Source: Aalborgiella sp963841045
GTDB taxonomy: Bacteria > Pseudomonadota > Gammaproteobacteria > Burkholderiales > Burkholderiaceae_C
Direction: 5' to 3'
NCBI GenBank assembly: GCA_963841045.1
Contig: CAWJBD010000002.1
Span: 62,001 to 126,000 of the forward strand
DNA: 64,000 bases
The notes under the pieces were generated by a model. That model worked only from the letters and a program-made list of their open reading frames with translations. It had not been told where the DNA came from and made no database searches. Shown piece by piece: positions 55,044-63,519 of the stretch. The translations under genes and the position numbers were made by a program. How positions within the stretch are numbered: the first letter of the stretch is position 1; every line of letters begins with the position of its first letter.

Positions 55044-56914
55044 ATGAAAAGTTTGAATTTCAAACATTGCGTAACAATTATTTTCATTGTTTTAACATCG
55101 CTTTTTAGCGTAAGTTATGCAACTGAATTTGGTGCTGATGATGGAATTCAGCGAAACAATCAAGCGAATCAAGATGTTCAACTCGATTGGAAAATCGCAT
55201 CCAAGTATTCACTTTATAAAGATAAATTGCACATATCGGTAGATGAGATTGATATTCTTGCGAAATTAAACTTTCCGCCTTCACTTAAAAAGTTTGACAA
55301 AAATTTCAATAAAGAAGTTGAAATCTATCACGACCAGTTGAGTATCAATATTCCGAAAGCAATACTGAAAGACAATTCACTTATTGCATTGCAATATCAA
55401 GGGTGTTCTGACGATGGTTTATGTTATTCACCTATAGACAAAAAATTCAAGTTCAGCGATGGTAAATTGGTAGCGCTTGTTGACGAAACATCTTCTGTTT
55501 CCTCGGATTCTTCGGCTGCTAGCGGAAGTGCAAGTGGGAACAGCGCTTTACAAAATAATTCTAAATCGAACGAACCTGTAGATGAGGTTTCATTGGCACA
55601 ATCTACTTTGCAGTCAGGCAATTTGTGGATCATTGCTGTTAGTTTTTTGGGATTTGGTTTGTTATTGGCTTTTACACCTTGTGTTTTACCAATGGTGCCA
55701 ATTTTGTCCAGCATTATTGTGGGTGGTGATCAAACAAAACCACAAAAAGGATTTTTACTCGCTGTTGCATACTCGTTGGGCATGGTGATGGTCTATACCA
55801 GCTTAGGTGTTGCAGCTGGGTTGGCTGGCGAAGGTCTGGCAGCGGCATTGCAAAAACCAATTGTTTTAATCTTTTTTGCCAGCATGTTATTCATACTTGC
55901 TTTGTCGATGTTTGACGTTTATCAGCTTCAACTTCCTGCGTTTATACAAAACAAGTTAAGCTCATCAAGTATGAACATGCAAGGCGGACGATTTGTATCG
56001 GTATTTATCATGGGTGCTTTATCAGCGCTGATTGTTGGTCCTTGTGTTGCAGGCTCGCATTGGCGGGCGCGTTGATTTACATTAGCCAAAGTCGTGATGT
56101 TTTGTTGGGTGGATTAGCCTTATTCTCCATGGCTATAGGAATGAGTGTGCCTTTGTTATTGACAGGAGCATCTGCTGGAGCTTTGTTGCCCAAAGCTGGC
56201 GGCTGGATGACTGGAGTGAAATACTTTTTTGGATTTATGTTGATTGCAACCGCAATTTGGATGCTGCAATCCGTTTTGCCGAATGCCGCATGGATGGCTC
56301 TATGGGGAATTTGGTTAATAGCATGTGCTACTTTTATGAAAGTATTTGATGTACTAGCTGGACATGTGAGCGTGGGGGCGCGTTTCGCAAAAGTGATTGC
56401 AGTGTGTGTGATGGTTGTTGGTGTGATGGAGTTGTTAGGAGCTGCAATGGGTTCGAAAGATGTATTACGCCCACTTGAAGCATTGGCTAACAATAGAAGT
56501 GGAAATAATGTTGCATTGGCCTCGAATACAGACAATTCTCACCTTCAATTTGAGAGAATTTCGACTCTTGCACAACTACAGCAAAAACTTCAAAATACCA
56601 AACAAATAGTTATGCTTGATTTTTATGCGGACTGGTGTACATCATGCATTGAAATGGAAAAATTCACATTTTCGGACTCTAAGGTTAAAGAGCGGTTAAA
56701 AAATGTCAAGTTGCTACAGGTCGATGTCACAAAAAATACTGAAGCACATCAAGCTTTAATGAAGGCGCATAAGGTATTTGGTCCGCCAGCGTTGATAGCA
56801 TTTGATACAAATGGCAAAGAATTATCTGCATCACGGGTGATCGGTTACTCACCAGCAGAAAAATTTACGGCACATCTTGATGCCAAAGTTTTAATCAATA
56901 AAAAAAGCTACTGA
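55044..56914 (+). CDS. dsbD: Thiol:disulfide interchange protein DsbD (one frameshift)
   Basis: DsbD carries electrons from cytoplasmic thioredoxin to the periplasm, for example for cytochrome c maturation. The start at 55044 (MKSLNFKH, with AGGGG upstream) gives a signal peptide, then the alpha domain with its Cys pair (YQGCSDDGLCYSPIDKKF), a Ser-rich linker and the membrane domain (LAFTPCVLPMVPILSS, GPCVA). After GPCVA the frame changes near 56055, continuing LAGALIYISQSRDVLLGGLA and MSVPLLLTGASAGALLP. The thioredoxin-like gamma domain has DFYADWCTSCIEMEKF. Restored length is about 623 residues. The region is very AT-rich. Confidence 0.91.
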
Positions 56915-56916
56915 CT

Positions 56917-57597
56917 ATGAAAATCTTAATTGCAGAGGATGATCCCCAACTTGGAGATGCACTGCAAAGTGGCTTGCGCTTACAGGGCTTTCAAGTCAAT
57001 TGGGTGCGTGATGGCTTCGCGGCCTTTGCATGAATTGCGTCAATCTGACTATGCCATCGTCGTGCTAGATATTTCCATGCCACGCATGATCTGGCTTAGA
57101 AGTTCTGCAGCAAATGCGCAGTGAAAAAAATTACATCACCGGTTTTGATGTTGACGGCACACGATGCCAATCAGCAGATAGCCAGAGCATTGGATTCGGG
57201 AGCGGATGATTATGTTGTTAAGCCGGTCGATTTATCGGTTTTAGCAGCGCGTTTGCGTGCACTCACCAGACGTGCACAGGGTGCAGCTGACTCAATCGGT
57301 GATAAGTATTGGGCACTGTCAGCCTCAATAGTGTCACCCGGGAAGTATCGGTTGATGAACAAAGTTGAAGTGAACCTCTCTAGCCGAGAATTTGATTTGC
57401 TGCAAGCTTTACTAATGGCCAATGGACGTGTGCTAACACGTGACCATTTGGAGCAGCAACTTTACTCATGGGGGCAAGAGGTTGACAGCAATGCCATCGA
57501 AGTTCATGTACACAATTTGCGCAAGAAATTGGGCAAAGACGTCATTCAAACTATACGGGGAATTGGTTATCAAATCAAACACATCGTGCAGAGTTAG
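56917..57597 (+). CDS. OmpR-family response regulator (several frameshifts)
   Basis: A two-component response regulator. It starts MKILIAEDDPQLGDALQSGL (acidic pocket) and reads FQVNWVRDGFAA, then in other frames HELRQSDYAIVVLDISMPRM (phospho-acceptor Asp) and LEVLQQMRSEK. The long intact part is PVLMLTAHDANQQIARALDSGADDYVVKPVDLSVLAARLRAL, followed by a winged-helix DNA-binding domain (FDLLQALLMANGRVLTRDHLEQQLYSW, NAIEVHVHNLRKKLG, IRGIGYQI). Three or more single-base indels lie between 57025 and 57130. It resembles QseB/TctD-type regulators. The ATG is two bases after the dsbD stop, so it may be co-transcribed. Confidence 0.82.
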
Positions 57598-57601
57598 CTT
57601 C

Positions 57602-58714
57602 CATAAGCCAAAACATTATTCCCTTCGCTCACGTTTGTTATTTTGGATCTTGGTGGGAACTTGTTTTATGGCTTGCATCAGGCTTTATTGTTTGGTATGA
57701 GGCCAGTCGAGAGTTAGAGACTTTTGCTTGTCAATTTATTAGACGGACAAACTGACCGCAGAAAAATTCCAACTGAACGTCTTGAGCTGCATCCAGGTCA
57801 TTGGTCGCACTCTCGTGTGGCCTTTAGCGGTGGTGTTGCCATTGATGGCTTTGGCATTGTACCATTGCGATTTATTTTGCAAACGAAGTTTGACGAACCT
57901 TAGTGATGACGTTGGCCAGCAGATCTGCTTTCGTTTGAACCCGTAGAATCACAAAATCTATCCATAGAGGTTAAACCCGTTGTCGATCAATTGAATGGGC
58001 TTGTTTGAGCGAATGCGTGAAAGCGTAGAGAAAGGAACAGCGTTTCACTTCTGCTGCGGCGCATGAACTCAGAACACCCATATCTGCAATGCGCGCGCAA
58101 GCGCAAGTGGCAAGCTTGTCAGATGACTCTGACAGTGCAACGGCATGCTCTCCAGCGAATTGATGATTGCTTGTGACAGAGCCAGCCATTTGGTTAACCA
58201 ATTGTTGTATTTGGCACGTTTAGAGAATGAAAACCAACAAACACCACTTCAAGTTCAAACCCAACGATTTGATTTGAACCGCTTGTTAAGAAACATGCTG
58301 GCTTTGGCTACCATGCAGGCACAAGCAAAAAATCAAACCATTTCATTAGATTCAGATTCGGAAAAACCAATATTCGTGGCGGGGCGCAATGAAGCCTTGA
58401 TTGGTTCTTTGTTGCGCAATTTATTGGATAACGCCGTGCGCTACAGCCCTCGAGATGCCAATATTGAAGTCAACATTCTCTCAAAGTCAGATCATATATG
58501 CATCGAAATTGAAGACAGCGGGCCTGGTATGACTGCTGCCGAAATCGCGCAGCTAGGTGAGCGTTTCTTCAGATCGCAGAAATTGGAGCACAGAGACGGC
58601 AGCGGTTTGGGCTGGTCAATTGTTAAACAAATCGCCGTATCCGAGAAATTGGGCATCGACGTGCGGCAATCTACACGATTGGGCGGATTGTCCGTAACGG
58701 TTTGTTTTGAATAG
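57602..58714 (+). pseudogene. Two-component sensor histidine kinase, broken and shortened
   Basis: Partner of the preceding regulator. Fragments in order: LRSRLLFWILVGT (first helix), GFIVWYEASRELET, LDGQTDRRKIPTERLELHPG, TLVWPLAVVLPLMALALYH (second helix), LSFEPVESQNLSIEVKPVVD, FERMRESVEK, the H-box RFTSAAAHELRTPISAMRAQAQ (His at 58062-58064), then an intact part: CDRASHLVNQLLYLARLE, the N-box LLRNLLDNAVRYSP and the G-boxes IEDSGPGM and DGSGLGWSIVKQ. Five or more frame changes are needed. The periplasmic part between the two helices is about 40-50 residues, far less than in QseC-like kinases (usually over 100). Real damage beyond sequencing error is therefore possible. Confidence 0.72.
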
Positions 58715-58857
58715 CCAAAAGGTAGGCTTGTGGAGCCCGTAATTCCAATGGATTAGCGCAGATTGCTTGATTTGCACTCAAGCGGGGAGCAGTTCATTGT
58801 AAAATGAGGGAGGTTCACCTAGTTTTATCAATGGGTCAAGACATTAGAGTTTGAGCC

Positions 58858-59604
58858 ATGTTTTCTAAATTCCACGATATGAAATCTACTTTCTCAAAAC
58901 CAAACTTAAAAATTGCATCCGTATTTGCAACTGTTTTCATGGGTGTCGTGACAGCTGCATCCGTGTTTGCAGCCAACCCACCAGCAGCGCCCGCTGCAAC
59001 AACCGCTGCTGCGGCAGCGCCTGTGGCACCCGCACCAGCCACTGCACCAGCAGCAGTGACTGGCAAAGCCGATTTGGTTAAAGGTGAAGCGAGTTTTGGC
59101 ACGGTATGTGCAGCTTGCCATGCACCTGATGGCAACTCCATGATTCCTGCTAATCCTAAATTAGCACAGCAGCATCCAGAGTATGTGGTTAAGCAATTGC
59201 AAGAATTCAAATCCGGCAAACGCAGCAACGCCATCATGACGGGCATGGTCGCTGCTTTGAGCGATCAGGATATGAAGAATATCGCCGCATGGCTCGCTAC
59301 CAAAACCAATAAACCAGGTCAATCAAAAGACAAAGAATTGATAGCCATGGGTGAGAAAATTTACCGTGGTGGCATTGCAGACCGACAAGTGCCAGCTTGT
59401 GCTGGTTGCCATAGCCCCAACGGTGCTGGTATCCCAAGTATTTACCCACGCGTCAGCGGTCAGCATGCCGATTACACCGCTTTGCAATTGAACACTTTCC
59501 GCGATGGCTCACGCAAAAACAGTGTGGCCATGACGCAAGTGGCAGCAAAAATGAATGACCGCGAAATCAAAGCAGTATCAGACTACATGGCTGGACTGCG
59601 TTAA
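58858..59604 (+). CDS. Cytochrome c4 (dihaem)
   Basis: A periplasmic dihaem electron carrier, 248 residues. A signal peptide (cleavage near VFA-ANPP) is followed by an Ala/Pro/Thr linker of about 30 residues and two cytochrome c domains, each with CxxCH: FGTVCAACHAPDGNSMIP and VPACAGCHSPNGAGIPS. The axial Met ligands are probably in SNAIMTGMVAAL and KNSVAMTQVAAKM. It likely donates electrons to a terminal oxidase. It lies just before the haem-lyase genes resB and ccsB. Confidence 0.94.
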   Translation: MFSKFHDMKSTFSKPNLKIASVFATVFMGVVTAASVFAANPPAAPAATTAAAAAPVAPAPATAPAAVTGKADLVKGEASFGTVCAACHAPDGNSMIPANPKLAQQHPEYVVKQLQEFKSGKRSNAIMTGMVAALSDQDMKNIAAWLATKTNKPGQSKDKELIAMGEKIYRGGIADRQVPACAGCHSPNGAGIPSIYPRVSGQHADYTALQLNTFRDGSRKNSVAMTQVAAKMNDREIKAVSDYMAGLR

Positions 59605-59637
59605 TACAAATTTAATACAACTGTAATATCCTAGAAC

Positions 59638-59671
59638 AGGCGGGCATATCGCGAGGTAGCCCGCCTTTGTT
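59638..59671 (+). terminator. Rho-independent terminator after cytochrome c4
   Basis: AGGCGGGC and GCCCGCCT form a perfect 8-bp GC-rich stem (59638-59645 and 59659-59666) with a 13-base loop, followed by TTTGTT. It lies 34 bases after the cytochrome c4 stop and before resB, so resB is probably also read from its own promoter or by read-through. Confidence 0.8.
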
Positions 59672-59703
59672 ATTGGTAATTGCTGTTTAATACGGCTTCA
59701 ACT

Positions 59704-61959
59704 ATGTCTACATCAACCCACGGTCTGCGATTGCGTTCAGGTTCTCATGCCATCAGGGCATTGGTGGAACTGTTGTCGTCTATGCGGTTTGCCATATCGT
59801 TGTTAACGGTGATATGTATCGCTTCAATCATCGGCACTGTGCTCAAGCAAAATGAACCACTTGGCAATTACATCAACCAATTTGGTCCATTCTGGGCAGA
59901 AGTATTCACCGCTGCAAGTTTGAACAGGGTTTACAGCGCGTGGTGGTTCATGCTCATACTGGCATTTTTAGTGGTGAGCACCAGTTTGTGCGTGATCAGA
60001 AACATCCCCAAAATCATTGCTGATTGGTCTCTACTGAAAGAAGGCATACGCGAGCAAAGTCTGAAGTCTTTTGGTCATCACGCGCAAGCCTCACTGGCAT
60101 TGAGTCCAGAACAAGAAGCGCAACGAATCGGTCAAATGCTTGCTGGTGGTGGCTGGAAAGTCAAGTTGCAAGAACGCAAGGTGGTATCAAACGCAAACGC
60201 TAACGCCAGTACGGATAATGGCAAAGTCTCAGGTTGGATGGTCGCCGCCAAAGCGGGGCGTTCCAACAAACTGGGCTATATTGCAGCGCACAGTGCCATT
60301 GTGTTGATTTGTATTGGTGGTTTACTTGATGGTGATTTAATCGTACGAGCACAAATGTTGTTAAATGGAAAAACAGCTTACCAAGGTGGCGGATTGATCG
60401 CTGATGTAAAGCCTGAGCATCGCTTGAGCCCCAGTAATCCAACATTCAGAGCGAATTTACTGGTGGCCGAAGGCGCCCGTTCCAGCACCGCAATTTTGAC
60501 GCAAGGCAATGGCGTGTTGATTCAAGATTTGCCATTTTCAATTGAATTGAATAAGTTTGTAGTTGAGCATTATTCAACCGGCATGCCCAAATTATTTGCC
60601 AGTGATATCATCATTCACGACAAAAAAACGGGCAAACAAACACCAGCGCGAGTCGAAGTCAATCACCCTGTCAATTACAACGGCATAGAGATTTTTCAAT
60701 CCAGTTTTGATGACGGTGGTTCGGCTGTCAAACTGACAGCAGTGCCTTTCACGGCGGCTGGTCAAGCATTTGAAGTGGATGGTGTCATTGGTGGTTCGAC
60801 CCAATTGTTCAAAGACAAACAAGGGAATGCAAATGCCGCTGGTAACGTGAATCTACCTAGCGAGAAATTGACGCTTGAATTCAGTGCCTTGCGAGTATTC
60901 AATATTGAAAACTTTGGTAAAAATGGCGCAGGACAAAGCGACTCATCAGTCGATGTGCGCAAAGTTGATTTGCGCGATACCATTGATTCAAAATTGGGCG
61001 CTGCTAATAAAACAGTCACCAACAAAGCACTTCGCAATGTGGGGCCAAGCATTACTTACAAGTTACGCGATGCGGCAGGCCAAGCCAAAGAGTTTCACAA
61101 TTACATGTTGCCCGTCAAAATGGGTGATGCCGACACAGATATTCCGGTGATGTTAATGGGTGTGCGTGAAAACCCAGTCGACGGTTTCCGATACTTGCGC
61201 ATTCCAGCCGATGAAAAAGGTGGCATAGGCGGCTTCCTCGACATTCGCACAGCCTTGGCTGACCCCAAAATACGTGAATTAGCTGCACAGCGGTATGCAA
61301 AAAAATCAGCTGATCCAAGTCGACCAGAGATGGTGGATCAGCTGGCCATGTCAGCGTCGCGAGCACTGGGCTTGTTTGCAGGTGCAGAGTCAGCAAACAA
61401 AGCGGGTTCGCCACAAGCAAGTGCAGGCTTGCAAGCTGTTGCCGATTTTATTGAAGCCAAAGTACCAGAAGCAGAGCGCGAAAAAGCGGGTGAAGTCCTG
61501 ATACGCATTTTGAATGGTGCATTGTTTGAGTTGACACAATTCACACGCGAAAAAACAGGTTTGAAGCCACTAGAGTTGAACGACGTGACACAAGCCTATA
61601 TGACGCAAACGGTTTTATCTTTAAGTGACGCTTATGCCTACCCAGCGCCCATGACTTTTGTATTGAAAGACTTCAAACAAGTGCAGGCCAGTGTGTTCCA
61701 GGTGACACGCACACCTGGCAAAATGGTGGTTTATGCAGGCTGTGCATTTTTGATTTTGGGCATATTTGCCATGCTCTATATCCGCGAGCGTCGCCTATGG
61801 GTTTGGTTGCGATCTGATGAGCAATCCAATCATTCACAAACTCAAGCCACCATGGCATTGTCAAGCAACCGCAAAACCATGGATGGGGACAAAGAATTCG
61901 TGCATTTGGTGCAGCAACTACTGGGCGTCAAACCAATTGCGTCAACCCAGCCCAATTAA
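59704..61959 (+). CDS. resB: Cytochrome c biogenesis protein ResB (CcsB/Ccs1-type)
   Basis: A large membrane protein of the system II cytochrome c synthase. The start at 59704 (MSTSTHGLRLRSG) gives 751 residues. Membrane segments are near MRFAISLLTVICIASIIGTVL, WWFMLILAFLVVSTSLCVI, AAHSAIVLICIGGLLDG and, at the C-terminus, MVVYAGCAFLILGIFAMLYI; a large periplasmic part lies between the third and fourth. It is directly upstream of ccsB. In this window the two form the whole system II unit. Confidence 0.94.
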   Translation: MSTSTHGLRLRSGSHAIRALVELLSSMRFAISLLTVICIASIIGTVLKQNEPLGNYINQFGPFWAEVFTAASLNRVYSAWWFMLILAFLVVSTSLCVIRNIPKIIADWSLLKEGIREQSLKSFGHHAQASLALSPEQEAQRIGQMLAGGGWKVKLQERKVVSNANANASTDNGKVSGWMVAAKAGRSNKLGYIAAHSAIVLICIGGLLDGDLIVRAQMLLNGKTAYQGGGLIADVKPEHRLSPSNPTFRANLLVAEGARSSTAILTQGNGVLIQDLPFSIELNKFVVEHYSTGMPKLFASDIIIHDKKTGKQTPARVEVNHPVNYNGIEIFQSSFDDGGSAVKLTAVPFTAAGQAFEVDGVIGGSTQLFKDKQGNANAAGNVNLPSEKLTLEFSALRVFNIENFGKNGAGQSDSSVDVRKVDLRDTIDSKLGAANKTVTNKALRNVGPSITYKLRDAAGQAKEFHNYMLPVKMGDADTDIPVMLMGVRENPVDGFRYLRIPADEKGGIGGFLDIRTALADPKIRELAAQRYAKKSADPSRPEMVDQLAMSASRALGLFAGAESANKAGSPQASAGLQAVADFIEAKVPEAEREKAGEVLIRILNGALFELTQFTREKTGLKPLELNDVTQAYMTQTVLSLSDAYAYPAPMTFVLKDFKQVQASVFQVTRTPGKMVVYAGCAFLILGIFAMLYIRERRLWVWLRSDEQSNHSQTQATMALSSNRKTMDGDKEFVHLVQQLLGVKPIASTQPN

Positions 61960-62044
61960 CCACGTGACCAATCAGTTTCAGGGTGGAACAAAATCAATTA
62001 TTTGATATCCAAAACGGTACATTTAACGAGTGAGAGCATCAAAC

Positions 62045-63397
62045 ATGTCAACAACAAGTCCACAAAACAACGGTTTTAAAACCATTTCGTTGAATGAAAG
62101 CAGTTGGTCACGACGCAATCTGTGGGATTGGCTCTTTGCCATAACGGTAATCGTGGGAGGCTTGTATGTGTTCAAGCGATATGCCGATGCCATGGATGTG
62201 TATGAAAAAGGCATTTTGCTAGCGGCCATTCCTTCTGCCATTTGGTTGGGTTGGTTTTGGCGACCTTTGCAAGGTCTGATGGCGGTTGTTGCTGCATTTT
62301 CTTTGCTGGGAATTTGGTCCTACCAAACGGCAGAAGGTGGCAGTTTGGCAAGGGCTGAAAGTGTATTTTGGTTGAAATACTTTTTATCCAGCCAATCCGC
62401 CATTTTGTGGATGAGTGTGTTGTTTTTCATGAGCACGGTGTTTTATTGGGTAGGCGTATTTGCAGACAAGCAAAGCAAGAACATGGAAATGATTGGCTCG
62501 CGCATGGCTTGGGTGGCGGTCGCGATGGCCTTGATAGGCACCATGGTGCGTTGGTACGAAAGTTACCTCTTGGGCGCAGACATTGGTCATATACCCGTTA
62601 GCAATTTGTATGAAGTGTTTGTCATGTTTTGCTGGATGACAGCTTTGTTCTATTTGTTTTTTGAAGAGAAATACAACACGCGTTCTTTGGGCGCTTTTGT
62701 AATGCTGGTGGTGAGCGCAGCTGTTGGCTTTTTGGTTTGGTACAGCGTGGTACGCGGTGCGCATGAAATTCAACCCTTGGTACCCGCATTGAAAAGTTGG
62801 TGGATGAAAATTCATGTGCCAGCCAACTTCATTGGTTACGGCACATTTGCTTTGTCGGCCATGGTGGCTTTTGGCTATTTAATCAAACAGCAGGCCAATG
62901 AGACGCGTTGGTACAAACTCACGCCCTTGCTGTTATTGGGTGTCATTTTGTGTTTCATGCCATTGGTATTCAGACAAAAAACCTTGGAGTTTGGCGGTAG
63001 TTATTGGCTGGGTTATTTGGCAATTTCTGCTTTGATTGTGGGCGGTATATTGCTTGGGCGCAAACGCATTGCTGCCAAATTACCCAGCTTTGAAGTGATG
63101 GATGATGTGATGTACAAGGCCATCGCGGTTGGTTTTGCGTTTTTCACGATTGCCACCGTACTGGGTGCATTGTGGGCGGCAGAGGCCTGGGGCGGCTATT
63201 GGAGTTGGGATCCCAAAGAAACCTGGGCACTGATTGTTTGGTTGAACTATGCCGCTTGGCTGCACATGCGCTTAATGAAAGGCCTGCGTGGCACAGTGGC
63301 AGCTTGGTGGGCTTTGGTCGGCTTGGCCATCACCAGCTTTGCGTTTTTGGGCGTGAATATGTTTTTGAGCGGCTTGCACAGTTACGGTACGCTGTAG
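62045..63397 (+). CDS. ccsB: Cytochrome c biogenesis protein CcsB (CcsA/ResC-type haem exporter)
   Basis: A 450-residue membrane protein that exports haem and, with ResB, attaches it to CxxCH motifs. The start at 62045 (MSTTSPQNNG) has a GTGAGAG box upstream. The WWD haem-binding motif is clear: WAAEAWGGYWSWDPKETWALIVWL near residue 380. Further segments include LWMSVLFFMSTVFYWVGVF and VPANFIGYGTFALSAMVAFGY with conserved His/Trp ligands. The gene is intact. A dispersed repeat lies 40 bases after the stop. Confidence 0.95.
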   Translation: MSTTSPQNNGFKTISLNESSWSRRNLWDWLFAITVIVGGLYVFKRYADAMDVYEKGILLAAIPSAIWLGWFWRPLQGLMAVVAAFSLLGIWSYQTAEGGSLARAESVFWLKYFLSSQSAILWMSVLFFMSTVFYWVGVFADKQSKNMEMIGSRMAWVAVAMALIGTMVRWYESYLLGADIGHIPVSNLYEVFVMFCWMTALFYLFFEEKYNTRSLGAFVMLVVSAAVGFLVWYSVVRGAHEIQPLVPALKSWWMKIHVPANFIGYGTFALSAMVAFGYLIKQQANETRWYKLTPLLLLGVILCFMPLVFRQKTLEFGGSYWLGYLAISALIVGGILLGRKRIAAKLPSFEVMDDVMYKAIAVGFAFFTIATVLGALWAAEAWGGYWSWDPKETWALIVWLNYAAWLHMRLMKGLRGTVAAWWALVGLAITSFAFLGVNMFLSGLHSYGTL

Positions 63398-63436
63398 CTG
63401 AATAGATGTTGTGTTACTTGGTGTGATGGCCAAAAA

Positions 63437-63499
63437 TATATGAAAAATTGGCCTCTAGCCGGCGTATATATTGCCTAGTGTGCTATATTATTTATAGCA
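63437..63499 (+). repeat. Dispersed 60-bp repeat, copy 8
   Basis: A near-consensus copy (TATATGAAAAATTGG, CTAGCCGGCGTATATATTGCC, hairpin TGCTATATTATTTATAGCA) between the convergent ccsB and acyltransferase genes. Confidence 0.92.
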
Positions 63500-63519
63500 A
63501 AATAAGATTTCAACGGCAT

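Noticed and set aside
58766..58782. CTTGA-TTTGCAC-TCAAG upstream of cytochrome c4 as an FNR box
   Set aside because: The half-sites are separated by seven bases in place of the four required, so it does not fit FNR/ANR.
340..63499. CRISPR array or insertion sequence as explanation for the repeats
   Set aside because: The copies are kilobases apart without regular spacers, carry no transposase, show no flanking duplications that I can see and occur in both orientations.
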